From Pseudomonadota bacterium (GTDB lineage: Bacteria; Pseudomonadota; Gammaproteobacteria; Steroidobacterales; Steroidobacteraceae), in contig JAJZDX010000001.1 in NCBI GenBank assembly GCA_021805865.1, forward strand, positions 151,588-215,587: a stretch of 64,000 nt of DNA, read 5' to 3'. How positions within the stretch are numbered: the first letter of the stretch is position 1; the number at the start of each line of letters is the position of its first letter. Shown in pieces: positions 25,492 to 34,457 of the stretch. Made by a program: the position numbers and the translations under genes. A model generated the notes under the pieces. That model did not search any database and was not told the origin of the DNA. It was given only the letters and a program-made list of their open reading frames with translations.

Positions 25492-26241
25492 ATGAGCGAG
25501 GATCAAGCCACCGATTTCGGTTACGAGCGCGTTCCATGGGGCGAGAAAGCCCGCCGTGTGCGGGGCGTTTTCGATTCGGTCGCCCGCAACTACGACCTGA
25601 TGAACGATCTGATGTCGGGCGGCGTGCACCGGCTTTGGAAACGCTTCACCCTGGCCCTGACTGGTCTGCGGCCCGGCCAGCGGGCGCTCGATGTCGCCGG
25701 CGGCACCGGAGACCTCGCCTCGGGACTGGCCCGGCAGGTCGGTGAGGGCGGACTGGTCGTGCTCAGCGACATCAATGCGGCCATGCTCGGGCAGGGCCGG
25801 GACCGGCTGACCGATCGCGGTGTGCTCGGCAACGTCGAGTACGTCCAGGCCAATGCGGAAAATCTGCCGTTCCGCGAAGGGACCTTCGATTGCATCACCA
25901 TCGGCTTCGGGCTGCGCAACGTGACCGACAAGCCCGCGGCGCTCGCCTCCATGCATCGGGTGTTGAGGCCCGGCGGGCAGCTGCTGGTGCTCGAGTTCTC
26001 GCACCCGGTGGCACCGGGTCTGGGAACGATCTACGATGCCTACTCATTCCGGGTGCTGCCGCTGCTCGGCAAGCTCGTGGCGCGCGACGAGGCGAGCTAC
26101 CGCTACCTGGCGGAGTCGATCCGCATGCATCCGCCCCAGGAGAAGCTCCTCGCCATGATGCAGGCGGCGGGGCTCGAGGGCTGCCGCTACCACAATCTCT
26201 CGGGCGGCATCGTAGCGGTGCACCGCGGCTACAAGTACTGA
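25492..26241 (+). CDS. ubiE: Ubiquinone/menaquinone C-methyltransferase UbiE
   Basis: 249 aa SAM-dependent methyltransferase acting on the 2-polyprenyl-6-methoxybenzoquinol ring. [20 protein letters not shown] is the UbiE N-terminus. [13 protein letters not shown] is SAM motif [21 protein letters not shown] is UbiE-specific, and [20 protein letters not shown] is the C-terminal signature. I start at [10 protein letters not shown] to match family length (E. coli 251 aa). An ATG four codons earlier (25480) is equally plausible. It is first of ubiE-ubiJ-ubiB. Confidence 0.95.
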   Translation: MSEDQATDFGYERVPWGEKARRVRGVFDSVARNYDLMNDLMSGGVHRLWKRFTLALTGLRPGQRALDVAGGTGDLASGLARQVGEGGLVVLSDINAAMLGQGRDRLTDRGVLGNVEYVQANAENLPFREGTFDCITIGFGLRNVTDKPAALASMHRVLRPGGQLLVLEFSHPVAPGLGTIYDAYSFRVLPLLGKLVARDEASYRYLAESIRMHPPQEKLLAMMQAAGLEGCRYHNLSGGIVAVHRGYKY

Positions 26242-26249
26242 GCGCACCG

Positions 26250-26849
26250 ATGTCCATGCTCATCGGGACGATCGAGAACATCCTCAACCGCGGCTTGCCC
26301 CGCTCGGTGCGAGCCCGGCAGCTGTGCGCCGAGCTCGCCGGGCGGCGCCTCGCCATCGAGGCCCCGGCGCTGGCGCGTGTGCTGATCGGATCCACCGGCA
26401 GCTCGCTCAGCTTGAGCTGCGGAGCAGGCTCTGCGGACGCGCAGATCATCGGCGGCCCGCTGAGCCTGGCGGTGCTGAGCGGCGGCTTCTCGCAAGGCCC
26501 CCTGCGGCGCGGGGAGACGCAGATCCGCGGCGACGCCGAGGTGGCGCAGAAGTTCCAGGAGCTGCTGAGGCTGCTGTCGCCGGACCCGGAAGAGGAACTC
26601 TCGCTGCTCATCGGCGATGCGCCCGCGCACCGCGTCGGACGGCTGGCGCGCGGCACGCTTGGCTGGTCACGCAGGGCCGTCACGACTTTGCTGCGGGACC
26701 TCGGCGAGTACGCCAGCCACGAGCGGGGGGATCTGGTCTCTCGCCAGGAGGGGGATCAGTTCCTGCGCGGGGTGGACACTCTGCGCGAGGAGGTCGATCG
26801 ATTCGAGGCGCGCCTGACGTTGCTTCAAAAAGCCTCGGAAACAAGGTAA
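26250..26849 (+). CDS. ubiJ: Ubiquinone biosynthesis accessory factor UbiJ
   Basis: 199 aa SCP2-like lipid-binding protein that organises the soluble ubiquinone-biosynthesis complex. Weak but typical features are VLIGSTGSSLSLSCGAG, GGPLSLAVLSGG, GETQIRGDAEVAQKFQELL, and the charged C-terminal coil REEVDRFEARLTLLQK. It begins eight bases after ubiE, and its stop overlaps the ubiB start by one base. The position between ubiE and ubiB is the strongest evidence. Confidence 0.88.
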   Translation: MSMLIGTIENILNRGLPRSVRARQLCAELAGRRLAIEAPALARVLIGSTGSSLSLSCGAGSADAQIIGGPLSLAVLSGGFSQGPLRRGETQIRGDAEVAQKFQELLRLLSPDPEEELSLLIGDAPAHRVGRLARGTLGWSRRAVTTLLRDLGEYASHERGDLVSRQEGDQFLRGVDTLREEVDRFEARLTLLQKASETR

Positions 26850-28501
26850 TGCCGGTCGCCCGGTCCATGAGGCTGCGCGTCCTGGTGCGGCTGATACAGA
26901 TCCAGCATGTGCTCGTGAAGCACGGACTGGACGATTTCGTGCGCGAGACCCATCTGTACCGGCCGTTGCGCTTTCTGCTGCTTCTTTACCCCGGCACGTG
27001 GTTCGGACCCGGCCGCCGCGTTCCCCTCGGCGAGCGGCTGCGCCTCGCGCTCGAGGCCCTGGGTCCCATCTTCGTGAAGTTCGGCCAGGCCGTCTCCACG
27101 CGCCGCGACCTGCTTCCGCCCGACATCGCCGAGGAGCTCTCGAAGCTGCAGGATCGCGTCCCCCCCTTCAGCGGCTCGATGGCGCGCGAAGCGATCGAGC
27201 GCAGCCTCGGCCGACCGGTGAGCCAGATCTTTGCGGCATTCGACGAGACGCCGCTGGCGGCGGCCTCCATCGCGCAGGTCCATGCCGCGCGTCTCGACAA
27301 CGGCCGGGAAGTGGTCGTGAAGGTGCTGCGCCCCGGCATGCGCGCGCGCATCGAGAAGGATCTCGAGGTGCTCTATTCGCTCGCGGCGCTGGCGCAGACC
27401 TATTGGCGCGCGGCGCGGCGCCTGCGTCCCGTGGATCTGGTCGACGAGTACGAGAAGACCATCCTCGACGAGCTCGACCTGATGCGCGAGGCGGCCAACG
27501 CGACACAGTTGCGGCGAAACTTCTCCGGCTCGGAATTGCTGTACGTTCCGGAGGTGTTCTGGGACTACTGCCGCACCGACGTGATGGTGATGGAGCGCAT
27601 CCGCGGCATCCCCATCAGCGACATGGCGCGGCTGCGCGCCGCCGGCACCGACATCGCGCGGCTCGCCGAGAACGGTGTGCGCATCTTCTTCACCCAGGTG
27701 TTCCGCCACAATTTCTTTCACGCGGACATGCACCCGGGCAACATCTTCGTCCTGACGGATGATCCGGCCCGGCCGCGCTATGCGGCCATCGACTTCGGCA
27801 TCATGGGGACGCTCGATCCGCGTGACCAGCACTACCTGGCGGAGAACTTCCTGGCGGTGTTCGAGCGCGACTACCGCCGTGTGGCGGTGCTGCACGTCGA
27901 ATCGGGCTGGGTGCCGCCCGGGACACGTGTCGATGAGATGGAATCGGCCATCCGCACCGTCTGCGAGCCGATCTTCGATCGTCCGCTCGCGGACATCTCC
28001 TTCGGGCATCTGCTGCTGCACCTGTTCGAGATCTCGCGGCGCTTCAACATGCAGATCCAGCCGCAGCTGATGCTGCTCCAGAAGACCCTGTTCAACATCG
28101 AGGGCTTGGGGCGCGAGCTGTATCCGCAGCTCGACATCTGGACCACCGCCACGCCCATCCTGCGCGAATGGATGCGCGAGCGGGTCAGCGTCGGGCGGCT
28201 GTGGAAGAGCCTGCGGCGCCAGCTGCCGGACGTCATGGAGTCCATTCAGGCCCTGCCCGCGGTGTTCACGCAATCGGTGCGGCGGACACAGGAGCCCGAG
28301 GCCCACCCGGAGGTGGCCGCCATGAGCCTGCTGCGCGAAGAGATGCGCGCAGCGGCGAGACGGCGTGACGGGGTGACCGTCGGCGCCGCGGTGTTGCTCG
28401 GCGGACTGGTGTGGCTCGCCGTCGCGCCGGTGGCCTGGCCGGGCTGGGTGCTCACCGCCGGCGGGATCCTGGGACTGCTGGCGGCCTACCGCTGGTTGTA
28501 G
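26849..28501 (+). CDS. ubiB: Atypical kinase/ATPase UbiB
   Basis: 550 aa ABC1/ADCK/UbiB protein. It has the family KxGQ motif (VKFGQAVSTR), the Ala-rich nucleotide loop in LAAASIAQVHAARL in place of a kinase glycine loop, VVVKVLRPG, the catalytic-loop-like HADMHPGNIFV, and AIDFGIMG. Two C-terminal hydrophobic helices (VGAAVLLGGLVWLAVAPV and WVLTAGGILGLLAAYRWL) anchor it in the inner membrane. E. coli UbiB is 546 aa. ATG 26849 overlaps the ubiJ stop; ATG 26867 is an alternative. Confidence 0.95.
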   Translation: MPVARSMRLRVLVRLIQIQHVLVKHGLDDFVRETHLYRPLRFLLLLYPGTWFGPGRRVPLGERLRLALEALGPIFVKFGQAVSTRRDLLPPDIAEELSKLQDRVPPFSGSMAREAIERSLGRPVSQIFAAFDETPLAAASIAQVHAARLDNGREVVVKVLRPGMRARIEKDLEVLYSLAALAQTYWRAARRLRPVDLVDEYEKTILDELDLMREAANATQLRRNFSGSELLYVPEVFWDYCRTDVMVMERIRGIPISDMARLRAAGTDIARLAENGVRIFFTQVFRHNFFHADMHPGNIFVLTDDPARPRYAAIDFGIMGTLDPRDQHYLAENFLAVFERDYRRVAVLHVESGWVPPGTRVDEMESAIRTVCEPIFDRPLADISFGHLLLHLFEISRRFNMQIQPQLMLLQKTLFNIEGLGRELYPQLDIWTTATPILREWMRERVSVGRLWKSLRRQLPDVMESIQALPAVFTQSVRRTQEPEAHPEVAAMSLLREEMRAAARRRDGVTVGAAVLLGGLVWLAVAPVAWPGWVLTAGGILGLLAAYRWL

Positions 28502-28526
28502 CGCTCCAGGGGACCTTGGGCGCCGC

Positions 28527-29039
28527 TCAGGCGCCGTCGTCGGAATTCGAGGCGGCCCTGCCATCCGACCAGGTGGCCCGCGACAGCGCGCGGTTGGTGT
28601 AGGGCGCCTGCAGCACCACCAGGGTGGTGGTGCTGACGCTCGGATGGACCTTCAGGATCCGGTCGAGCACCGCCTCCAGATGACCCACCGACATCGCAAC
28701 GACGCGCAGCGAGCCGGAGTCCTCTCCGGCCAGGCGGCGGTAATCGAGCACTTCCGGGATGTCCGCCAGCACCTGTCCGATGCGCGAGCATACGCTGCCG
28801 TCGCAGCGCAGCCGGATCACGGCTTCGATTGCGTAGCCAAGCTTTCGCGGATCGACGTCGGCCCGATAGCCGCGGATCACCCCGGTATCCTCCAGGCGTT
28901 TCACCCGCTCGGCTGCGGCGGGCGAGGAGAGGCCGACCTGCCGGCCGAGTTCCGCATAACCGCTGCGAGCATCCGCCTGCAGCAGCTCGAGGAGCTGCCA
29001 GTCCTTGGCATCCAGGGTGAATTTTGATTCGAAGCTCAT
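28527..29039 (-). CDS. Lrp/AsnC-family transcriptional regulator
   Basis: 170 aa. An N-terminal HTH (DWQLLELLQADARSGYAELG, VGLSSPAAAERVKRLEDTG) is followed by the AsnC/RAM effector domain (IRLRCDGSVCSRIGQVL ... VSTTTLVVL). I start at MSFESKFTL because the longer frame to 29120 is not family-like. A degraded gene remnant lies on the other side of its start, and an amino-acid-responsive role is likely, but the ligand is unknown. Confidence 0.9.
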   Translation of the reverse strand: MSFESKFTLDAKDWQLLELLQADARSGYAELGRQVGLSSPAAAERVKRLEDTGVIRGYRADVDPRKLGYAIEAVIRLRCDGSVCSRIGQVLADIPEVLDYRRLAGEDSGSLRVVAMSVGHLEAVLDRILKVHPSVSTTTLVVLQAPYTNRALSRATWSDGRAASNSDDGA

Positions 29040-29391
29040 CGCGGGTCTTTTTCGCAGGAACGATCGTAAACCCGGCGAAGCATATGCATTATCTGCATTC
29101 AATGCCAAATCCTGAGCCACTAGGATGCGCCTCGAGCTTTCTCATCCATCGCAGCCGGCAATGACGAGAGCGAGGCGGGATCGGCAGCCTAGTATGCGTC
29201 CTCTTCCCATACCCTGGCCCTAAGGGATCCCCCATGGAGAAAACCGCTCACCTCGACACCCGGGCTGGCCGACCCTGGCCGGCGGCGCGGTCATCGAGGG
29301 TGGGGTGATTCCGGCCAACACACGCGGACGCGCCGCCGTCGAAGCCACCGTCCAAACCGCCTGCGAATCATGATGTCAGTGGAGGTTGTCC
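29040..29391 (+). pseudogene. Intergenic stretch with a probable gene remnant
   Basis: An ATG at 29234 opens MEKTAHLDTRAG, which looks like the start of a Cys/Met-metabolism PLP enzyme (those often begin with K-x-x-LDT-x-A-x-H-A-G). It stops at TGA 29306. In another frame, 29275-29373 reads LAGGAVIEGGVIPANTRGRA and on to a stop, with G/C-biased third positions. The two pieces look like the head and tail of a gene whose middle was lost and which shifted frame. The family of the tail is not recognised. The promoter side toward the Lrp gene shows nothing else. Confidence 0.3.
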
Positions 29392-30084
29392 ATGTACGCG
29401 CTGTATATCGCCAACAAGAATTACTCCTCCTGGTCCTTGCGCCCCTGGGTGCTCATGGAGACGCTCGGCATCCCGTTCGAGGAGCGGCTGGTGCCGTTTG
29501 GCCAAGGCCCCGACGGGCATGACTTCCGCAGATTCTCTCCCAACGGCAAAGTGCCTTGTCTTCACGATGGCGCGACCGTGATCTGGGACTCTCTGGCCAT
29601 CGTCGAGTACCTGGCGGAGCGTCATGGCGGGGTATGGCCCGCGGATGCGGCCGCCCGCGCCTTTGCGCGCTCGGCCGCCGCGGAGATGCACTCGGGCTAT
29701 GCGGCCCTGCGCCAGGCCTGCAGCATGACCTGTGGCCTGAGGGTTCGGCTGCATCGGATCGCCGCAGACTTGCAGAGGGATCTCGAGCGGCTGCAGGAGG
29801 TGTGGCGGGACGGGCGGTCGCGCTTCGGCGGTCCGTATCTGGCCGGACCGGAGTTCGGCGCCGTGGATGCCTTCTTCGCGCCGGTGGCCTTTCGCATCCA
29901 GACCTACGGACTCGAGCTCGACCAGCCGGCGATGGACTACGCGGCGCGGCTGCTCGCGCTGCCGGCGATGCGGCGCTGGTATGAGGCGGCGCTGGCGGAA
30001 ACCTGGCGTGATGCCGCCCACGACCAGGAGACGCTCGCGTCAGGCACGGTGCTCGAGGATCTGCGCCGCGCTGCCGGCGCATAA
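29392..30084 (+). CDS. Glutathione S-transferase family protein
   Basis: 230 aa. The N-terminal thioredoxin-like domain (YIANKNYSSWSLRPWVLMET) has the Ser-x-x-Ser-x-R of the catalytic segment. The cis-Pro is in NGKVPCLHDG, with the glutathione-binding WDSLAIVEYLAERH after it. An all-helical C-terminal domain follows. An ideal GGAGG lies six bases before ATG 29392. The substrate class is unknown, and this is not the MaiA protein at 37998. Confidence 0.88.
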   Translation: MYALYIANKNYSSWSLRPWVLMETLGIPFEERLVPFGQGPDGHDFRRFSPNGKVPCLHDGATVIWDSLAIVEYLAERHGGVWPADAAARAFARSAAAEMHSGYAALRQACSMTCGLRVRLHRIAADLQRDLERLQEVWRDGRSRFGGPYLAGPEFGAVDAFFAPVAFRIQTYGLELDQPAMDYAARLLALPAMRRWYEAALAETWRDAAHDQETLASGTVLEDLRRAAGA

Positions 30085-30311
30085 GCGGCGAAGCCTGACT
30101 CAGCACCCCGGGAGACAGGAGCGCCGGCGCCTTCGGGGCCCGGCGCGGCCGCTTCCTGGCGCTCCCGATTCCAAGGCGGGACCATCCGGAATCACGGGCC
30201 GTCACATCCATGTCGCCCGGTCGCATGACTGTGCCTTCTTGTGTTTCCCCCGTGAACGCTTGCACACTTGATCCCCGGCGACTGTCTTACGCCTCGCAAC
30301 AGGGGTCTGTC

Positions 30312-30764
30312 ATGAACCACTCCAAAGTCAAAGGTGCCGACGGCATATTGTTGGCGGCGCGGATCCTGATCGCGCTGCTCTTCCTGATCTTCGGCTGGCA
30401 GAAGCTGCTCGACTACTCGGGCACGGTGCGGTTCATGGCCCATGTCGGCGCGCCGCTGCCGCCGCTGGCGACCGTCATCGCGATCATCATGGAGTTCTTC
30501 GTCTCGATCGCCATCATCCTCGGTGTGGCGACCCGGCCGCTCGCGGCGCTGCTGGCGCTCTACACGCTGGGCACGGCTCTCATCGGCCACCGTTACTGGT
30601 CGATGACGGGCGCGGCCCGCTTCGAGAATGAAATCAACTTCTGGAAGAACATCAGCATCATCGGCGGACTGCTTGCGCTCCATGTCGCAGGCGCCGGCCG
30701 TTACGCCATCGATGGCCTGTTGCGCAAGCAGAGCGCGCACGGCGGCGCGCCGGCCGGAGGTTGA
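30312..30764 (+). CDS. DoxX-family membrane protein
   Basis: 150 aa with four hydrophobic helices. LLAARILIALLFLIFGWQKL is the DoxX signature helix, followed by PLATVIAIIMEFFVSIAIIL and others, and FENEINFWKNISIIGGLLAL. DoxX proteins occur in respiratory or redox-stress membrane modules, and no specific reaction is established. AGGGG sits six bases before ATG 30312. The 228 bp upstream (30085-30311) hold no recognisable gene. Confidence 0.85.
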   Translation: MNHSKVKGADGILLAARILIALLFLIFGWQKLLDYSGTVRFMAHVGAPLPPLATVIAIIMEFFVSIAIILGVATRPLAALLALYTLGTALIGHRYWSMTGAARFENEINFWKNISIIGGLLALHVAGAGRYAIDGLLRKQSAHGGAPAGG

Positions 30765-30831
30765 GCCGCGCGGCGGGTGAGCGCCCGAAGAAAGCAAACG
30801 GGACGACGGCCCCGCGTCCGGAGCGGACGAT

Positions 30832-31908
30832 TTAGGCTGGCGTCGGCTGCGCGGCCGCAGGCGGCCCGACCGATCCGTCGAGTTTCGCCCCGAAGACGAT
30901 CAGGCGTTCCCTGACGTCGCCTTCCGCGGCCGCGAAGTCCAGCTCGATCCCCGCGCCGTCGTGTTGCGCTACCGTACAATCGCTGAAATCGACCGCGATC
31001 CCGGTGCGCCCGAGAATGCTCTGGCGAGCGTCGTCGCGGTATTGCGCCGAGCCCCCGAGCCGCTCCATGTCGAGCACGAGATCCGCCGCCGGTAAGGCGA
31101 CCGCATGCGAGAGCAGATAGACGCCGATGAAAGCGCGATACGACAGCTCATCTCCACAGGGATGCACCGCGGCATGCAGCGACTCCATCTGCCGTTTCAC
31201 ACTGCGCGCCCAGGGGGAGGGCCGTGGCAAGCCGAGGCTGCGCGCCAGAGCGGCGGCGGGCGAGCCGGGCGGCGCGAGAGCAAGGATGAGCAGATGACAC
31301 AGCTCGAAGTAGGGCAGCGGTCCGTTCCCGCGATAGCTGCGGCAGGAAAGCCACTGCTGGCGCGGATCGCGGCGGATCACGACGTGGTAGCCGCCGAGGG
31401 CCTGCTTGAGGGCGGCGGCACGGGCTAGAGAGCGCGAAAAGCCCAGCACCGGGTGCGTGCCGCGTCCGCGGGCGTGCTCGATGAGCCGATCGAGATAGGC
31501 GCGCTCGGGCCCGAGGTGATCGCGCGGAAAGTAACGCGCCAGCGCGAGCTGCTCGTGATAGCCGCGCACGCCCCGACCCACGCGCCGCAGCAGCGGCAGG
31601 TACTCGCTGCGGTATGGGGCACTCAGCCGCGGGTGGCGCGAGTCCCAGCCGCCCGATGTGTCACGCCCGATGCGCTTGGCGGAGCTGTGGGCCAGCCGCT
31701 CGGCGAACGGCTCGTAGAAGCAGGTCGTCAGCGAAGAGGCGCGAAAGCGGCTCCAGACGTAGGTGCTGGCGCAACGCCAGCCGCCGTGCAGGAACACGGT
31801 CGATAATGGATCGGTTGGCACGGGCAAGACGAGCGGGCAACTGTCGGGCCGTGAGTATAAGGACGCGTCGCACGGCGCCTCAAGCCTCACGGAGGCGTCG
31901 ATCGGCAA
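30832..31908 (-). CDS. Sulfotransferase-like protein
   Basis: 358 aa. TVFLHGGWRCASTYVWSRF near residues 38-56 resembles the P-loop-like 5'-phosphosulfate loop of PAPS-dependent sulfotransferases. GYHVVIRRDPRQQWLSCRSY near 170 resembles the 3'-phosphate-binding segment (R-x-P-x-x-x-x-x-S). The remainder is helical and variable. No signal peptide is visible. The start could lie further downstream, since the first ~30 residues look non-family. Acceptor unknown; this is a fold-level assignment. It converges with doxX. Confidence 0.5.
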   Translation of the reverse strand: MPIDASVRLEAPCDASLYSRPDSCPLVLPVPTDPLSTVFLHGGWRCASTYVWSRFRASSLTTCFYEPFAERLAHSSAKRIGRDTSGGWDSRHPRLSAPYRSEYLPLLRRVGRGVRGYHEQLALARYFPRDHLGPERAYLDRLIEHARGRGTHPVLGFSRSLARAAALKQALGGYHVVIRRDPRQQWLSCRSYRGNGPLPYFELCHLLILALAPPGSPAAALARSLGLPRPSPWARSVKRQMESLHAAVHPCGDELSYRAFIGVYLLSHAVALPAADLVLDMERLGGSAQYRDDARQSILGRTGIAVDFSDCTVAQHDGAGIELDFAAAEGDVRERLIVFGAKLDGSVGPPAAAQPTPA

Positions 31909-31935
31909 CCGGGCAATGCGCCGTCAGCCGGGTGC

Positions 31936-32044
31936 TTTGGCGCGCCCGACTGGATTACTCGGCTCATCCTGAGCCTCGGCCCTCCGGGCCCGCGGCTGCG
32001 CCGCGTTCAAAAACGCTCCCGGCGATTTTGTCGAACCAGCGACC
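31936..32044 (-). repeat. Split partial copy of the tRNA-Arg 3' end with 74-bp hairpin-rich insert
   Basis: Bases 31936-31956 duplicate the last 21 bases of the tRNA region (32075-32095, including CCA). Bases 32031-32044 duplicate the next part of the T-arm (32095-32108). Between them is a 74-bp insert absent from the tRNA. Read on the minus strand, the insert falls in the T-loop of the copy and forms consecutive small hairpins, three with GGA in or near the loop (GGCTCA-GGA-TGAGCC, GGCCC-GGA-GGGCC, CGC-CGGGA-GCG). E. coli tyrT has downstream repeats carrying the tRNA 3' end, the nearest known parallel. Confidence 0.75.
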
Positions 32045-32076
32045 GCCGACGGATTCAGTTGAGCCTTCTCGTAATT

Positions 32077-32153
32077 TGGCGCGCCCGACTGGATTCGAAC
32101 CAGCGACCTGCAGCTTCGGAGGCTGCCACTCTATCCAACTGAGCTACGGGCGC
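32077..32153 (-). tRNA. tRNA-Arg (CCG anticodon)
   Basis: A full cloverleaf is readable on the minus strand. Acceptor GCGCCCG pairs with CGGGCGC, the D arm is GCTC...GAGT, the anticodon stem GCAGC/GCTGC has loop CTCCGAA, and the T arm is GCTGG-TTCGAAT-CCAGT. The discriminator is G and CCA is encoded (32079-32077). The anticodon CCG reads CGG arginine codons, useful in this high-GC genome. Confidence 0.97.
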
Positions 32154-32357
32154 GCCGCCCGGAAGGCCGGGGTAATCCCGGCCCGGGTCGGCAATGATAC
32201 GCGGCTCGGCGCTTGCTCGTCCATGTCGAGGGCCCCACGGGGGGAGAAGCCGGAAAGGCGCCTCCGTGCGGCAACGGCCCCGCATCTGCCTCAGCCGGAT
32301 GGTGCGCAAACGGCTATACTGGCGGCTCCGTGTTCACCGATTCCCCAGAGAGGTATC
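32154..32357. other. tRNA-Arg upstream / cytochrome c leader region
   Basis: About 200 bp with no gene. It must hold the tRNA promoter on the minus strand and that of the cytochrome c gene on the plus strand. On the plus strand TATACT near 32314 is a possible -10 element. No terminator is apparent. Confidence 0.4.
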
Positions 32358-32918
32358 GTGAGCAAGCAGGACCGTCATTTCTTCAATGTGTTCAGTCTGC
32401 TGATCGGCATGCTCGCCACGATCGCCATACTGATCTTCGTTTTTGCCCGTTACGTCGGCAGCCACACGCAGGGCAGGGAGATCCGGACGGAGACCGAATA
32501 CATCAAGGATGTCTCCAAGCGCGTTGCCCCCTTTGCCCAAGAGGCGATCGCCGGCCAGAACAACGCCGCTCTTGCGATCAAGCCTTCGGCAGGCGCTACG
32601 TCCGCCGGCAGTGCCGGCAGCGGCGCTCTCGGCATTCCGACCACGGGCAAACAGCTGTTCGAGCAGACCTGCAGCGCCTGTCACGGACCGGGCATCGCCG
32701 GCGCGCCCAAAGCGGGCGACAAGGCGGCGTGGGCGCCGCACATCGCCAAGGGGCTGCCGACGCTCTATGACCATGCGCTGCATGGGTTCACCGGGCATAC
32801 CGGCACCATGCCGGCCAAGGGCGGACGTGCGACCCTGCCGGACGCGATCGTAAAGCGGGCGGTCAACTACATGGTGTCCCTGGTGGACCCCACCCTGGTC
32901 AAGGGCAAGAAGAAATAG
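32358..32918 (+). CDS. Membrane-anchored cytochrome c5-like protein
   Basis: 186 aa. An N-terminal helix (FNVFSLLIGMLATIAILIFV) anchors it to the inner membrane. The C-terminal ~85 residues carry one haem site (CSACHGPG) and a distal Met (GTMPAKGG), typical of small cytochromes of the c5/class-I type. Such proteins shuttle electrons to oxidases. The start is GTG 32358, preceded by GAGAGG. The 3' end overlaps comM by 20 bp in convergent orientation. Confidence 0.88.
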   Translation: MSKQDRHFFNVFSLLIGMLATIAILIFVFARYVGSHTQGREIRTETEYIKDVSKRVAPFAQEAIAGQNNAALAIKPSAGATSAGSAGSGALGIPTTGKQLFEQTCSACHGPGIAGAPKAGDKAAWAPHIAKGLPTLYDHALHGFTGHTGTMPAKGGRATLPDAIVKRAVNYMVSLVDPTLVKGKKK

Positions 32919-34428
32919 CGCGCTCCCGGTCCATGCATCGCAGCATCACCGCCTCGCCCACGTGCGATGCGGTGATGTCCGGCCGGCCTTCGAGGTCGGC
33001 AATGGTGCGCGCCAGTTTCAGGACGCGCTGGCGTGCCCGGGCCGAGAGGCGCAGCCGCTGCATGGCCTGATCGAGCAGCGCGCGAGCGCGAGCATCCGGC
33101 GCGCACCACTCGCTCAGCTGCGCATCCGTCAAGCGCGCGTTGCACCTTCCCTGGCGCTGCAGCTGCAAGGCCCTGACCCGTGCCACACGCTCGGCCAGGA
33201 CGGTGCTGGCTTCCCCCCGCGGTCCGTCGCTGAAGTCTGCAGCCGCAAGACGCGGCACCTCGACATGGATGTCCAGCCGGTCGAGCAGCGGACCGGAGAT
33301 GCGGGCGCGGTAGGTGCGCACCTGGGCTGGCGTACAGCGGCAGTTCCCGCCCGGATCGCCCTGGTGGCCGCAGGGGCAGGGATTCATGGCGGCGATGAGT
33401 TGAAATGCCGCCGGGTACTCGGCATGCGCCGCGGCTCGCGATACCGTCACCGTCCCGGCCTCCAGAGGCTCGCGCAGCGCCTCGAGCACGCGCCGGTCGA
33501 ATTCCGGAAGCTCGTCGAGAAACAACACCCCATGATGGGCCAGACTGATCTCCCCGGGGCGCGCCTGGGCGCCGCCGCCGACCAGGGCGATCGCCGAGGC
33601 CGTGTGATGAGGGGACCGGAAGGGCCTCTCACCGAAAGCGCCCGGATTGAAGCCGGCCGTGCTGACCGAGGCGATGCCCGCGCAATCGAGCGCCTCCGAA
33701 TGTGTCAGGGGAGGAAGCAAGCCCGGCAGGCGCTGCGCCAGCATGCTCTTGCCGCTGCCGGGTGGACCGATCATGAGCAGGCTGTGGGATCCTGCGGCCG
33801 CAATGAGCAGGGCGCGCTTGGCCTGCAGCTGCCCGCGCACGTCGGTCAAGTCGGGAGCGGCCCGAGGAGGCCCCGGGGGACGGAGTGCAGCTCGGCCCGG
33901 CGGCAGCACGGCGCGGCCCGCCCAATGGTCGCAGACTTCCCTCAGGTGCGTGGCCGCCCGGACATGGCCGGCCGCCACGATGAGCGCTTCCTTCAGATTG
34001 GCGCTCGGGACGATCAGCTCGTGCCCGTCGCCCCTGGCATGGGCGGCCGCGAGAAGGATGCCGCGGACCGGCTTCACCTCACCATCCAGGCTGAGCTCAC
34101 CGTACAGCTCGCAGAGCGGCGCGCCGGGCTGCGGCGCAAGCTGTCCCGAGGCCACCAGGATACCGAGGGCCATCGGCAGCTCGAAACGCCCGCCTTCTTT
34201 GGGGATTTCCGCCGGCGCGAGGTTGACGATGATTCGCCCGGCAGGATAGTCGAAGCCGCAGGACAGCAGTGCGGCCCGCACCCGCTCTCGGCTTTCCTTC
34301 ACGACCGGAGCCGGCAGGCCCACGATGTAGAACACGGGCAGACCGCTGGCCAGCGTCACTTCCACCTGCACCAGCGGCGCTGACAGACCGACCTGGGCCC
34401 GACAGGCCAGGCGCGCGACGATGGCCAT
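32899..34428 (-). CDS. comM: Mg-chelatase-like AAA+ protein YifB/ComM
   Basis: 509 aa. An N-terminal Lon-protease-like fold (LACRAQVGLSAPLVQVEVTL ... SGLPVFYIVGLPAPVVKES) is followed by an AAA+ module with Walker A GPPGSGKSMLAQRLPGL near 215 and Walker B HHGVLFLDELPEFDRRVLEA. A CPCGHQGDPGGNCRCT Cys cluster lies near 350, and the C-terminal domain is Mg_chelatase_C-like. ComM is a helicase that promotes branch migration in natural transformation. Confidence 0.93.
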   Translation of the reverse strand: MAIVARLACRAQVGLSAPLVQVEVTLASGLPVFYIVGLPAPVVKESRERVRAALLSCGFDYPAGRIIVNLAPAEIPKEGGRFELPMALGILVASGQLAPQPGAPLCELYGELSLDGEVKPVRGILLAAAHARGDGHELIVPSANLKEALIVAAGHVRAATHLREVCDHWAGRAVLPPGRAALRPPGPPRAAPDLTDVRGQLQAKRALLIAAAGSHSLLMIGPPGSGKSMLAQRLPGLLPPLTHSEALDCAGIASVSTAGFNPGAFGERPFRSPHHTASAIALVGGGAQARPGEISLAHHGVLFLDELPEFDRRVLEALREPLEAGTVTVSRAAAHAEYPAAFQLIAAMNPCPCGHQGDPGGNCRCTPAQVRTYRARISGPLLDRLDIHVEVPRLAAADFSDGPRGEASTVLAERVARVRALQLQRQGRCNARLTDAQLSEWCAPDARARALLDQAMQRLRLSARARQRVLKLARTIADLEGRPDITASHVGEAVMLRCMDRERAISSCP

Positions 34429-34457
34429 GGCGAGGGCCCTTCGGGCCGGCGATCCGC

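Noticed and set aside
31936-32095. Phage/island attachment site at tRNA-Arg
   Set aside because: The direct repeat resembles att duplication, but only about 120 bp separate the copies and no integrase or island genes lie near. XerC at 47566 is the housekeeping recombinase.
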